A DNA stretch of 64,000 nt, from NCBI GenBank assembly GCA_028281925.1, contig JANQIX010000026.1, positions 91,729 to 155,728 on the forward strand. Direction: 5' to 3'. The stretch is from Alphaproteobacteria bacterium. GTDB lineage: Bacteria; Pseudomonadota; Alphaproteobacteria; DSM-16000; Inquilinaceae. This document shows positions 9,421-19,541 of the stretch, piece after piece (position 1 is the stretch's first letter; each line of letters begins with the position of its first letter). The position numbers were made by a program, and so were the translations under genes. The notes beneath the pieces were generated by a model that searched no databases, was not told where the DNA came from, and worked only from the letters and a program-made list of their open reading frames with translations.

Positions 9421-10626
9421 CTACAGAACCGCGCGGAACTGCGCGACCATCCAGTCGATCTCTTCCGTCGTGATCACCAGCGGCGGTGCGATGCGGATGA
9501 CCTGCTCGCGCGTCTCCTTTACCAGCACGCCAAGATCCATCAGCCGCTCGCAATAGTGCCGGGCCGGACCGGCCTCCGGACGGATCTCCACGCCGACGAA
9601 CAGGCCTCGGCCGCGGATTTCCGCCACGCGCGTGGAGTTGATGGCGCGAAGCTGGCGCATCAAGTGATCGCCCAGCATGCGCGACCGGTCGGCCAGCGCC
9701 TCGTCGAGGATCACGTCCAGCGCCGCCTCGCCGACGGCGGCCGCCAGCGGGTTGCCGCCGAAGGTGCTGCCGTGGTCGCCCGGCTGGAAGAGACCGAGCA
9801 GGTCGCGCGCGGCCAGTACCGCAGACACGGGATAGACGCCACCACCGAGCGCTTTGCCGACGATCAGCACGTCGGGCTCGGCATCCGATTCATAATGCTG
9901 ATAGCAGAACAGGCGACCGGTGCGACCAAGGCCCGTCTGGATTTCGTCCAGCGCCAGCAGCACCTGCGCCTCATCGCAAATGCGCCGGACCTCGGCCAAA
10001 TACCCATCGGGCGGGATTACGATGCCCCCTTCGCCCTGGATCGGCTCGATCAGCACGGCGACGGTATCCGGCGTCACTGCGGCTCGGATGGCATCCGCAT
10101 CGCCGAACGGCACCTTCACGAAGCCCGGCGTGAAGGGGCCGAAGCCGTCGCGATAGGCGGGCTCTGACGACGCGCTGATGGCCGTGGTGGTCCGCCCGTG
10201 GAAGTTGTTGCTGCAGACGATGATCTCCGCCTGACCGTCGCGCACGCCTTTGGTCGTATAGCCCCATTTACGCACCAGCTTGACCGCGGTCTCGACCGCC
10301 TCGACCCCGGTGTTCATGGGCAGGGCCATGTCCATCCCGGCGACATGGCAGAGCTTCTCAAGAAACGGCCCCATACGATCGTTGTGGAAGGCCCGCGACG
10401 TCAGCGTCACGCGCCCGGCTTGCTCGACGAGCGCGCCGATGATGCGCGGATGGCGGTGTCCCTGGTTCAGAGCGGAATAGGCGCTCAGGCAGTCGAGATA
10501 CCGCCGGCCGTCGGTGTCCCACACCCATACGCCCTCGCCTTCGGCAATTACGATGGGCAGCGGATGGTAGTTGCGCGCGCTGTAGTTGTCGCACTGCGCG
10601 ATAATGCGGGACTGGATTGCGGACAT
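9421..10626 (-). CDS. rocD: Ornithine aminotransferase
   Basis: PLP enzyme converting ornithine and 2-oxoglutarate to glutamate semialdehyde and glutamate, the step after arginase. The 401-aa class-III aminotransferase shows the OAT N-terminal NYHPLPIVIAEGEGVWVWD, substrate-region MNTGVEAVETAVKLVRKWGY, the cofactor aspartate in LALDEIQTGLGRTG, and the Schiff-base lysine K258 in VGKALGGGVYP. The ATG at 10626 is preferred over a GTG 6 nt upstream, because GGGAGG sits at the right distance only for the ATG. It lies 29 bp downstream of rocF in the same orientation, so the two form a catabolic operon. Confidence 0.95.
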   Translation of the reverse strand: MSAIQSRIIAQCDNYSARNYHPLPIVIAEGEGVWVWDTDGRRYLDCLSAYSALNQGHRHPRIIGALVEQAGRVTLTSRAFHNDRMGPFLEKLCHVAGMDMALPMNTGVEAVETAVKLVRKWGYTTKGVRDGQAEIIVCSNNFHGRTTTAISASSEPAYRDGFGPFTPGFVKVPFGDADAIRAAVTPDTVAVLIEPIQGEGGIVIPPDGYLAEVRRICDEAQVLLALDEIQTGLGRTGRLFCYQHYESDAEPDVLIVGKALGGGVYPVSAVLAARDLLGLFQPGDHGSTFGGNPLAAAVGEAALDVILDEALADRSRMLGDHLMRQLRAINSTRVAEIRGRGLFVGVEIRPEAGPARHYCERLMDLGVLVKETREQVIRIAPPLVITTEEIDWMVAQFRAVL

Positions 10627-10655
10627 CGTCACCTCCCTTCATCCATCGCCATGGG

Positions 10656-11588
10656 CTACAGATCCACCTTGTGGCGGCTCAGGATCTGTTCGCCGAACAG
10701 GCTTTCCACCAGCTCCACCACCAGCTGGGCCGTGGCGTTGCGGATGTCGTAGGCCGGGTTCAGCTCGACGATGTCGAGCGACGCCATGCGGCCGCTGTCG
10801 TAGATCATCTCCATGCAGAGCTGGGCCTCACGGTAGGTGGGCCCGCCGGAGACCGTCGTGCCCACGCCAGGCGCAATCGACGGGTCCAGAAAGTCGACAT
10901 CGAAGCTGACGTGCAGATGTCCGCCGATCGCTTCGACCTCGCGGAGCACGGTCTCCACGGTCGCGCGCATGCCGTTCTCATCGATCTTGCGCATGTCATG
11001 CACGATCAGATGGCTGTCGACGACTTCGGCCTTTTCGACCGCGTCGACCGAGCGGACACCGAGCTGAACCATCCGCGAGGCATCCAGGATGGGGGCCGTG
11101 TCGCCCAGCCCCGTCAGCTCAGCCGGCCCACGTCCTGAGATGACGGCCACCGGCATGCCGTGCAGGTTGCCCGAGGGCGAGGTGGCCGCGGTGTTGAAGT
11201 CCGCATGGGCATCGAGCCACAGCACCGACAAGGGTACACCCTCCGCCGCGCAGTGCTGCGCCACGGCAGCGACGGACCCGATGGCGAGCGTGTGGTCACC
11301 GCCCAGCAGAACCGGCAGATGGCCGGACTTAAGCGCGTCGCGCACCGCATCACGCACCGTCCGGCACCATTCGGCCGCCTCGGGCAGGTGGCGGTAGCCG
11401 TCGACCGGCGGTTCGTCGGGATTGACGGGCCCCGCCAGATTGCCCCAATCGACGATCTCGTGTCCCAGGCCGCGAAGCGCCGCCTCAAGGCCGGCGACGC
11501 GCAATGCTTCGGGCCCCATGGACCCGCCGCGATGGCCGGCACCGATATCGGTGGGGGCGCCGATCAGGGCGATGGGTTTGTTCGCCAT
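10656..11588 (-). CDS. rocF: Arginase
   Basis: Mn-dependent hydrolase splitting arginine to ornithine and urea. The 310-aa protein contains the metal-binding motifs GGDHTLAIGS, WLDAHADFNT and SFDVDFLDPSIAPGVGT, and the family's N-terminal IGAPTDIGAGHRGGSMGPEALR. The start at 11588 (MANKPIALIG) matches the family and has GGGGAG about 14 nt upstream; the frame continues upstream without similarity. Its divergent neighbour is an Lrp/AsnC regulator, which by the usual pattern would activate this operon in response to an amino acid. Confidence 0.95.
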   Translation of the reverse strand: MANKPIALIGAPTDIGAGHRGGSMGPEALRVAGLEAALRGLGHEIVDWGNLAGPVNPDEPPVDGYRHLPEAAEWCRTVRDAVRDALKSGHLPVLLGGDHTLAIGSVAAVAQHCAAEGVPLSVLWLDAHADFNTAATSPSGNLHGMPVAVISGRGPAELTGLGDTAPILDASRMVQLGVRSVDAVEKAEVVDSHLIVHDMRKIDENGMRATVETVLREVEAIGGHLHVSFDVDFLDPSIAPGVGTTVSGGPTYREAQLCMEMIYDSGRMASLDIVELNPAYDIRNATAQLVVELVESLFGEQILSRHKVDL

Positions 11589-11766
11589 TCCGGTAGACTG
11601 CTCCCCAGAGCCGAATACGCCTGTCTCGGCGGCTGCCTCGCCGCCCTTCACAGTGGCATCCGCCGAGGCAAATGAAATGCCGAACTGGGCCCGTCACGCA
11701 GCAGGAAATGCTGTCGCTGCCGCCGCCGGACGGGGCCGATCAGGAGGTATGGGGGATTGCGGGACC

Positions 11767-12255
11767 ATGAGCGGTGACGCAAAGCTGGACCGTATCGACA
11801 TCAAGATCATCAAGACGCTGCACGCCGACGCCCGCATCACCAACCAAGCTCTGGCAGAGCAGGTCGGGCTGTCGCCCAGCCCCTGCCTGCAGCGGGTTCG
11901 GCGGCTGGAGCGTCTGGGCGTCATCGGCCCGTATCTCGGCCGCGTCGATCTCGACAAGTTGTGCCACAGCGTCATGGTGTTCGGCACGGCCAGCCTGCGC
12001 AGCCACGAGCACGACGATTTCCAACTGTTCGAGCGGCTGGTGCGCGAAATCCCCGAAGTCGTGGCCTGCTATAAGGTCAGTGGAGCGTTCGACTATCTGG
12101 TGCAGTTCCGCTGCCCCAGCATCGCGCGCTATCATGCGCTGAGCGACGATCTGCTGCGGGCCAGCTCGGGCCTAGTCAAGCTCAGCAGCCATGTCGTTCT
12201 GGACGAAACGAAGGAATTCAAAGGATGGCCGCTTGACGCTCTGCTCGGAGCGTGA
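11767..12255 (+). CDS. Lrp/AsnC-family transcriptional regulator, probably of rocFD
   Basis: A 162-aa regulator. The N-terminal winged HTH (LDRIDIKIIKTLHADARI, then TNQALAEQVGLSPSPCLQRV) is followed by the C-terminal RAM/AsnC ligand-binding domain with VVACYKVSGAFDYLVQF. It is divergent from rocF across a 178-bp control region, the classic layout for a local Lrp-type regulator of amino-acid breakdown. Start choice is uncertain. The ATG at 11767 fits the family. One at 11749 lies in frame, but AGGAGG at 11742 is almost touching it and is 19 nt from the 11767 ATG. Confidence 0.88.
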   Translation: MSGDAKLDRIDIKIIKTLHADARITNQALAEQVGLSPSPCLQRVRRLERLGVIGPYLGRVDLDKLCHSVMVFGTASLRSHEHDDFQLFERLVREIPEVVACYKVSGAFDYLVQFRCPSIARYHALSDDLLRASSGLVKLSSHVVLDETKEFKGWPLDALLGA

Positions 12256-12364
12256 CCGTCGACGCATACCAACGGATAATTCACACACTTACCAAAATAT
12301 GCTCCTATATGCCCGTGTTTACACATATTCGGCATAAACGACATTACTAGAGTCACAAGACGCC

Positions 12365-12994
12365 ATGGGAAATATATATTTATCCGAGAAACTCTCAAGG
12401 CTCGTTGATCTTTGGGTGCAGAAGCGTGGCCCGCGCAATTTCCCGAGAAAGGCAGACTTTGACGCTTTTGCCGTGCGGCAATGGATCGGCCATATCGGCA
12501 TTCTGGAAAGACGAAAGGACGATAAGAGCCTGTTCGTCCGTCTGTCGGGAAGCATGATCGTCGAATACGACGGTGCCGATTTCACGGGCAGATATCTGGC
12601 CGACTGCGTTCCAGACCATGCGGTAGACGAAATTCTTCATCCGTATCGCATCTGCATAGACCACCGTGCGCCCGTCTTCATTCGGCTACCGCCGGGACAT
12701 CTGGGCGGATCCTTTCGATACTACGACCGACTGATCCTTCCTTGCTCTGACAACGACACGTTCATCGACCATTTCATCGTGGCGATCTACGTCTCCGATT
12801 TCCAAAGGTACCTGAACGAGCACGGCGTCTACGGTGACCAGACTCTGTCACACATGCCGCCATCCCGACCCAATGCGGCCCTTCTCGATGCCGCTGCCGT
12901 GTCCGACACGCCGGAATCGATGCCGGCCTGCACTCATCCCGGTGTCGAAAACGCAGCCACCCAGGGCCAATTCGTCGAGGTGATCCACGTCTAG
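12365..12994 (+). CDS. PAS_5-like domain protein
   Basis: A 209-aa soluble protein. Residues 10-150 follow the pattern of an alphaproteobacterial PAS-like family (Pfam PAS_5 type): an N-terminal helix with LVDLWVQKRG, then RKADFDAFAVRQWIGHI, then FVRLSGSMIVEYDGADFTGR, and a late strand region FRYYDRLILPCSDND. The C-terminal 50 residues look disordered. Such proteins are stand-alone sensors of unknown ligand. The 109-bp upstream gap is AT-rich and probably holds the promoter; no good Shine-Dalgarno precedes the ATG. The family assignment is from recall of the pattern, not a search. Confidence 0.7.
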   Translation: MGNIYLSEKLSRLVDLWVQKRGPRNFPRKADFDAFAVRQWIGHIGILERRKDDKSLFVRLSGSMIVEYDGADFTGRYLADCVPDHAVDEILHPYRICIDHRAPVFIRLPPGHLGGSFRYYDRLILPCSDNDTFIDHFIVAIYVSDFQRYLNEHGVYGDQTLSHMPPSRPNAALLDAAAVSDTPESMPACTHPGVENAATQGQFVEVIHV

Positions 12995-13034
12995 GCGGGC
13001 ACCAGAGCGTCCTATCCCAACAACCGGCGGATCG

Positions 13035-13075
13035 CGATCAATGGCCGCCGACGGCGCGCCGGTCGTCGGCTAGGT
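13035..13075. terminator. Weak hairpin between convergent PAS-like and DUF1178 genes
   Basis: GCCGACG and CGTCGGC can pair around a GC-rich loop just before the DUF1178 stop codon. There is no T-tract, so a termination role is only suggested by its place between convergent genes. Confidence 0.25.
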
Positions 13076-13489
13076 ATCTCCGCGCGGCACCCAAGGAATG
13101 CGGGCGAATTCCACACCCTCGTCCTTCAGCTGTGTCGCCTCGGAGTCCGTCGCCTCGCCGTGGATGTTGCGGGCGTCTGCCTCGCCGTAATGAATGCGGC
13201 GCGCCTCTTCGGCAAATCGTCCGCCGACATAGTCGCTGTTGGCCTCCACATGGTCGCGCAGCTTGGAAAGCTTGCGATAGAGGTCAGCGGCCTGCGCCTC
13301 CTCTTTCGAGGGCCCGTCAGTGCGGGATCGGCCGATGCGCGGTGCCATCGGGGCCTTTGAAATCTTTGCGTCGCCGCAGAGCGGGCAGGCAATATCTCCA
13401 GCATCGGCCTGTGCGTCATACGCCGCGCTGTTGCGGAACCAGGCTTCGAACGAATGGCCGGCCTGGCATCTGAGATCGAACAGTATCAT
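13070..13489 (-). CDS. DUF1178 family protein
   Basis: A 139-aa protein with the DUF1178 start MILFDLRCQAGHSFEAWFRN and a CPLCG zinc-ribbon-like motif near residue 37, followed by SKAPMAPRIGR. The middle is helical and the C-terminus carries GVEFARIPWVPRG. The function of the family is unknown. It is the last gene of a leftward group with comF, grxC and a nitrilase-family amidase, a neighbourhood I recall as common in alphaproteobacteria. A GTG at 13498 is an alternative start. Confidence 0.88.
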   Translation of the reverse strand: MILFDLRCQAGHSFEAWFRNSAAYDAQADAGDIACPLCGDAKISKAPMAPRIGRSRTDGPSKEEAQAADLYRKLSKLRDHVEANSDYVGGRFAEEARRIHYGEADARNIHGEATDSEATQLKDEGVEFARIPWVPRGDT

Positions 13490-13598
13490 CCCGCTCACTC
13501 AACTGACTCTGGCACATTCTTGCCGATCATGGGCATCGATGTCCAACACCCGTGCAGCTTTGCCATCCAGGCACGTCCGGGCCCGGCGTCAGAGACAG

Positions 13599-14465
13599 CT
13601 ATTCGCCCGCCGCGCGGTCGGCCACCACGACCGCCGGCTTGGCAGGCATGAAGTCCCGATCATGGCGCAGGGCCGGAATGGCCTGGCGCGCCTTATCGAC
13701 GACCGACAGATCCAGCGTGGCCTGGGTGATGCCGACCGACTCGCCACCGTCTGCGAGAATGTCGCCCCAGGGCGATATGATCAGCGAATGGCCAAAGGTC
13801 TGGCGCCCTCTGTCATGGGTTCCGGTCTGCGCCGGCGCCACCACGAAAGACCCGGTCTCGATCGCACGGGCGCGCAGCAGAACATGCCAATGGGCCTGCC
13901 CGGTCTGGCGCGTGAAGGCGGCCGGCACCGTCAGGATAGCCGCTCCCTTCTTCGCCAGATCTCGGTAGAGATGAGCGAACCGCACGTCATAGCAGACCGT
14001 CATGCCGATCGGGCCCCAGGGGCTAGGGGCAAGCACCGCCTGCGCGCCCGGCTGAAACGTCGCGCTCTCGCGATAGCTCTCCCCACCCGGAAGATCGACG
14101 TCGAACATGTGGATCTTGTCGTATCGTGCGACGATCTCCCCCTCGCCATCGACCAGGAAACTGCGGTTCGCCAGCCGGTCGTCCGCCACCCGGACAGCCA
14201 AAGACCCGATCAGCAGGGACACACCGCAATCGGCCGCCACGTCGCGGAACGCAGAGAGCGCGGGGTGCTCCTTCTCCGTCCGTGCTTCGGCCATCTGCTG
14301 TTCGCGCCCATGCACAATCAGGCTGACATTTTCCGGCATGGCCACGAAGTCGGCGCCCGCATCGCAGGCCTGCCGGACCAGTCCGACCGCCGTTTCGATA
14401 TTGCGGGCCATGTCGGTGCCCGCATTGACCTGCACGCAGGCGACGGACACGCTTTCCGCGCTCAT
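13599..14465 (-). CDS. Nitrilase-superfamily carbon-nitrogen hydrolase (Nit1/Nit2-like amidase)
   Basis: A 288-aa hydrolase with the catalytic triad in family context: E45 (MPENVSL), K117 (RYDKIHMFDVDLPGG) and C158 (GMTVCYDVRF). The sequence around the lysine and cysteine fits the Nit1/Nit2 branch, whose members hydrolyse deaminated glutathione or omega-amides of 2-oxo acids. The exact substrate is not decided here. The start codon overlaps the grxC stop by 4 bp (ATGA), so it is translationally coupled to a glutaredoxin. That fits a role in glutathione repair. Confidence 0.88.
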   Translation of the reverse strand: MSAESVSVACVQVNAGTDMARNIETAVGLVRQACDAGADFVAMPENVSLIVHGREQQMAEARTEKEHPALSAFRDVAADCGVSLLIGSLAVRVADDRLANRSFLVDGEGEIVARYDKIHMFDVDLPGGESYRESATFQPGAQAVLAPSPWGPIGMTVCYDVRFAHLYRDLAKKGAAILTVPAAFTRQTGQAHWHVLLRARAIETGSFVVAPAQTGTHDRGRQTFGHSLIISPWGDILADGGESVGITQATLDLSVVDKARQAIPALRHDRDFMPAKPAVVVADRAAGE

Positions 14466-14725
14466 CGCACGGCCTCCAGCAACTGATCCAAGCGCCCGTC
14501 GCGGTCGAGGGCCTGCAGATCGTCGTTACCACCCACATGCGTCTCGCCGATGAACACCTGCGGCACCGTCCGGCGGCCACCGGCACGTTCCATCATCTCC
14601 TCCCGGCGCCTGGGGTGCATCGCCACGTCGATTTCGACGTACTCCACGCCCTTCTTCTGCAACAGCTTCTTGGCCATGTAGCAGTAAGGGCAGAATGCGC
14701 TGGAATAGATCGTCACGTCGTTCAT
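14462..14725 (-). CDS. grxC: Glutaredoxin 3
   Basis: An 87-aa thiol-disulfide oxidoreductase using glutathione. The active site is C12-P-Y-C15 (AFCPYCYMAKKLL). The cis-proline motif TVPQVFIG and the glutathione-binding VGGNDDLQAL are present. The length is normal. It sits upstream of and overlaps the amidase gene by ATGA, with the next gene toward comF 112 bp away. Confidence 0.95.
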   Translation of the reverse strand: MNDVTIYSSAFCPYCYMAKKLLQKKGVEYVEIDVAMHPRRREEMMERAGGRRTVPQVFIGETHVGGNDDLQALDRDGRLDQLLEAVR

Positions 14726-14837
14726 TCGGTGGGCACCTCAGGATGCTCGCCATCGGCGGTCGTCTTGCGATATGGCCCTTGGTGCTCCGGTTTGCCAGCC
14801 AGACCGCAACAACCTGAGCGCATAGCGGGTCTTCGGA

Positions 14838-15191
14838 TCACTCGGGAAAGATCGTCTCGTTCTCGTCCAACTCCAGCATCGGCATGTGGCTGAGCAACGT
14901 GGCGCGCAAAGCAGACCGGTTCAGCACCTTCTGCCGCGCTTCCGCTGGCAAGTCGTTGAGCGAAATGACGCTCTTTTCCATCAAGGCGCCGATCAGGTCT
15001 TCCAACACACGAATGAATTCGAGATCGGCCCGTGTGAAGGCGGAGAGCTGCGCCATGCGCTCGCTGGACAGCTTGTCCAGAAAGGCGAGCAGCTCAACAT
15101 CGTCGGACGCGACCTCTTCGGTCTGTCCGACACTGGCCCGGTCAAAAACGGCCATGATCTGGCCGTCCTGGTCGCGCAGCACATATGGCAT
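14838..15191 (-). CDS. Small conserved protein of unknown function between comF and grxC
   Basis: A 117-aa acidic protein starting MPYVLRDQDGQIMAVFDRAS. It is predicted helical after residue 30 with no signal, membrane segment or metal motif. I recall similar short alphaproteobacterial proteins labelled tryptophan-synthase-beta-like, a label with no visible basis in this sequence. The start is the ATG at 15191 with GGTGA 6 nt upstream; a GTG at 15200 is also in frame. Its place in the comF-grxC group is the only clue to function. Confidence 0.7.
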   Translation of the reverse strand: MPYVLRDQDGQIMAVFDRASVGQTEEVASDDVELLAFLDKLSSERMAQLSAFTRADLEFIRVLEDLIGALMEKSVISLNDLPAEARQKVLNRSALRATLLSHMPMLELDENETIFPE

Positions 15192-15303
15192 GGGGATCAC
15201 CAGTCCAGATTGGCCTGCGTGGCACGGACCCCGCCGCCGACCCGTCCGGTCGGCCGACGACAGCGGCCCCCACCTCTCCGCAAGCAGTGGCTCTGCGGCC
15301 CGG

Positions 15304-16065
15304 TCAGGCTGCCTGAGGTAGGTTTACCCGTGCGAGGGTCAAGACGTCCACTGCCTTGGCCCCGGCACCTTTCAGCGTGGCCGCGCATTCCCCGGCCGTC
15401 GCTCCGGTCGTCAGCACATCATCCACCAGCACCACATGCCGACCGGCGAGCATTCCGGCGCACCCGACGCGGACGGCGAACGCCCGGCGGACGTTGCGCT
15501 GCCGCTCATCGCGGCTCAGCGTACCCTGGCTCGGCGTGCGGCGACGGCGAATAAGCAGGTCGGGCACAACAGCGATGCCGGTCAACCGCCCCAGCGCCAG
15601 GGCCAGCAGCGCCGCCTGATTGTACCGGCGCCTGAACAGCCTGGCCCTGTGCAGGGGCACCGGCACCAAGAGACTGTCCGGGGCCAGCAACGATGCGCCC
15701 GTGCGCGCCATCCAGCCGGCAAAGGCCGGGGTTGCATGGGTTTGGTCGCCGTGTTTGAAGCCCAGCACCATGGCGCGGCTGATATCGTCGTAGATCAGCG
15801 GCGCCCGCGCCCGATCGAACCGTGGCGGCAACTGGGCACAGGCTCCGCAGATGGCCCCATCGGGCATCTCGTGCTCGAACGGCCGGCCGCAACAGCCGCA
15901 CCATGGCGGTTCCAGAAAACTGGTCGACTGCCAGCACGAAGGGCACAGCGCACCCGACCTCTCGATCGTCACACCGCAGGCGAGGCACCTCGGCGGCAGC
16001 ACTAGATCCAGTGCCGCGCGGCCAAGCCCCCGTAAGTCGTGCCTAGAACTCCGCGAACCTACCAT
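15304..16065 (-). CDS. comF: ComF-family phosphoribosyltransferase-like protein
   Basis: A 253-aa protein. The N-terminal double zinc ribbon (LVLPPRCLACGV, ALCPSC, PWCGCCG, AICGAC) is followed by a type-I phosphoribosyltransferase fold with the PRPP motif VVLVDDVLTTGAT near residue 215. It also has the ComF hallmark RRRYNQAALLA and PSQGTLSRDERQRNV. Members support DNA uptake or processing in competent bacteria, but the gene is widespread outside them. It heads the leftward group and is divergent from ettA. Confidence 0.92.
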   Translation of the reverse strand: MVGSRSSRHDLRGLGRAALDLVLPPRCLACGVTIERSGALCPSCWQSTSFLEPPWCGCCGRPFEHEMPDGAICGACAQLPPRFDRARAPLIYDDISRAMVLGFKHGDQTHATPAFAGWMARTGASLLAPDSLLVPVPLHRARLFRRRYNQAALLALALGRLTGIAVVPDLLIRRRRTPSQGTLSRDERQRNVRRAFAVRVGCAGMLAGRHVVLVDDVLTTGATAGECAATLKGAGAKAVDVLTLARVNLPQAA

Positions 16066-16217
16066 GGCGCGAGATTGGTGACCGAGGACGACGCAGGGTC
16101 AACAACATTCTCCACGGCGCTGATCGCCTGGTGCCCGGCTTGCCCTGGCGCGAGGGCCGACGGTTGCGCTACATACCGCCTACCGCAGCGCTGCAGAAGT
16201 GAAGAGGGACCGGACCA

Positions 16218-17897
<1,680 letters not shown>

Positions 17898-17982
17898 AGG
17901 TTGCTCGGACGGACGGGAAACCGTCTACCGCAAACCGATAACCGTGAGTGTCGCCAACACGGCCTCTAGGAAACCGGAAGCC

Positions 17983-18636
17983 TCAACCGCCCGCGCGCAG
18001 CGTCGCGATCTGATCGCGCAGCGCCTGCAGAAGCGCATCGATGTTGCCGCCGTTGCGCTGGATGATCGAGCTGAACTCGTTGCGCTGGGTGACCGCCATG
18101 CTCACGCCTTCGACCATCACGTCGATGATCTGAAGATTACCGGCTCCGCGGTCGCGCACCCGCCACATCACCTGCACCGGCGGACCGTCGGGCGCAGTGA
18201 TGCGGGAGCTCACCATGACGTCACGGTCGCCCTCAGGGCGCGACCCGTCCACGATGAAGCCCTGGTTGTCGTACTCGTTGAAACGCCGCGCATAGGTTTC
18301 AACAACCATGTCTTCGAACAGTGAGAGGTACTCCTCCCGCTGCGGCTCCGTCGCCGTGCGCCAATGTCGGCCAAGCACGAACTGGCCGATCGTCGGCACA
18401 TCAAAGCTGTCGCGAAACAGCATCCGCACGCCTTCCACCGTGCCGGCGGATGACTGTGCGCTATCGCGCAGGAGCTCGATCGCCTCATCGCCGAGCTGGC
18501 GTATGAACGCCTGCGCCCCGGCTTGGTCCTGAACCGCAGCCGCCTTGCCCGCCGGCAGGACGACTGCCAATGCCAGTATCAGAAGTGACGCCAATCGCAT
18601 CGCCGAACCCGCCCCGTTTTCAGTGTGCCCTATCAT
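17983..18636 (-). CDS. mlaC: MlaC-like periplasmic phospholipid carrier
   Basis: Periplasmic lipid shuttle of the Mla system. It has a signal peptide (MRLASLLILALAVVLPAG, cleavage near KAAA) and a Ttg2/MlaC domain with FRDSFDVPTIGQFVLGRHWR, ARRFNEYDNQGF and a C-terminal QIIDVMVEGVSMAVTQRNEF. The ATG at 18636 overlaps the mlaA stop by ATGA. A second ATG at 18600 gives a more typical signal peptide, so the true start is open. Only mlaA and mlaC are here; the MlaFED transporter genes are not in the window. Confidence 0.9.
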   Translation of the reverse strand: MIGHTENGAGSAMRLASLLILALAVVLPAGKAAAVQDQAGAQAFIRQLGDEAIELLRDSAQSSAGTVEGVRMLFRDSFDVPTIGQFVLGRHWRTATEPQREEYLSLFEDMVVETYARRFNEYDNQGFIVDGSRPEGDRDVMVSSRITAPDGPPVQVMWRVRDRGAGNLQIIDVMVEGVSMAVTQRNEFSSIIQRNGGNIDALLQALRDQIATLRAGG

Positions 18637-19541
18637 CTGACGTCCGGAGCCAGGTCCAAACGCGGCACCGGCGGCAGCTCCGAAACCTCCTCCTCCTCGG
18701 CCGGAGTCGGAATTGCCGGCGGCTCGTCGGACTCCGTCTCCGAGAAATCCGTATAATCCGGGATGTCGGGAATGTCCTGTTCAATCTCACCGTCCCGGAT
18801 CTCCGCCTCGCGGAACTGCGTGTAAAGGCTGCGGATCGTTGCGTAGAAATCGACGGATGTGGCCCTCAGCTCGTCCGTCGCGTCGATCGTCCGGGCGCGC
18901 GCATCGATGATCGACAGCCCCAGCCGGCCATACCCGATGGCGTCCAACGCGGTGCTGTCGATGACGCGGGACGTGATCGAGATCGGATCGGCCAGAGTCT
19001 CAACCACGAAACCCACCGTGTCGCGCACATTGGAGGGGCCGATGATCGGCAGCACCAGATACGGGCCGCTGTCGACCCCCCAGACGGCAAGCGTCTGGCC
19101 GAAATCTTCCGATTCGAAGGGAATGCCCTGATTGTTGTGGTTGGCCACGTCGACAAAGCCGCCTAAGCCGGCCACGGAGTTGATGAAGAACCGGGCCATC
19201 ACATTGCCCGCACCTTCGAAATCGCCCTGCATCAACTCGTTGGCGAGGATCAGCGGGGACCGCAGATGGCGCAGCATATCCCGGGCGCGATCTTGCAGCG
19301 GTTCCGGGAAATAGTCCCGATATGTCTCCGCAACAGGCCGAATCAGGATCGTGTCGACGACCTCGTTCCCGGCGAAGATTGCCCGGTTGACCGGCTCGAT
19401 CGGATCATAGACCGCGCCGGGCCCTTCATCGACCGAGTCCGTCGCCGCGCAGCCGGCTGCGCCCATGAGCATCATGCCGACGACGACGCGGCGAGCCGCA
19501 CTCGCCGGTTTCCAAGCCCGTCCGAAAATTCGCCCGTTCAC
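18633..19541 (-). CDS. mlaA: MlaA (VacJ-like) outer-membrane lipoprotein
   Basis: Outer-membrane component that removes misplaced phospholipids from the outer leaflet. It starts with GTG, followed by a lipoprotein signal with lipobox GAAGC near residue 31, then the MlaA core with YDPIEPVNRAIFAGNEVVD, LANELMQGDFEGAGN, RFFINSVAGLGGFVDVA and DFGQTLAVWGVDSGPYLVLP. The last 50 residues are an acidic, Pro-rich tail that many homologues lack. It is directly coupled to mlaC. Confidence 0.95.
   Translation of the reverse strand: MNGRIFGRAWKPASAARRVVVGMMLMGAAGCAATDSVDEGPGAVYDPIEPVNRAIFAGNEVVDTILIRPVAETYRDYFPEPLQDRARDMLRHLRSPLILANELMQGDFEGAGNVMARFFINSVAGLGGFVDVANHNNQGIPFESEDFGQTLAVWGVDSGPYLVLPIIGPSNVRDTVGFVVETLADPISITSRVIDSTALDAIGYGRLGLSIIDARARTIDATDELRATSVDFYATIRSLYTQFREAEIRDGEIEQDIPDIPDYTDFSETESDEPPAIPTPAEEEEVSELPPVPRLDLAPDVR

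Noticed and set aside
17912..17925. GACGG-GAAA-CCGTC mini-hairpin after ettA
   Set aside because: Only 5 bp of stem and no T-tract; too weak to call a terminator.
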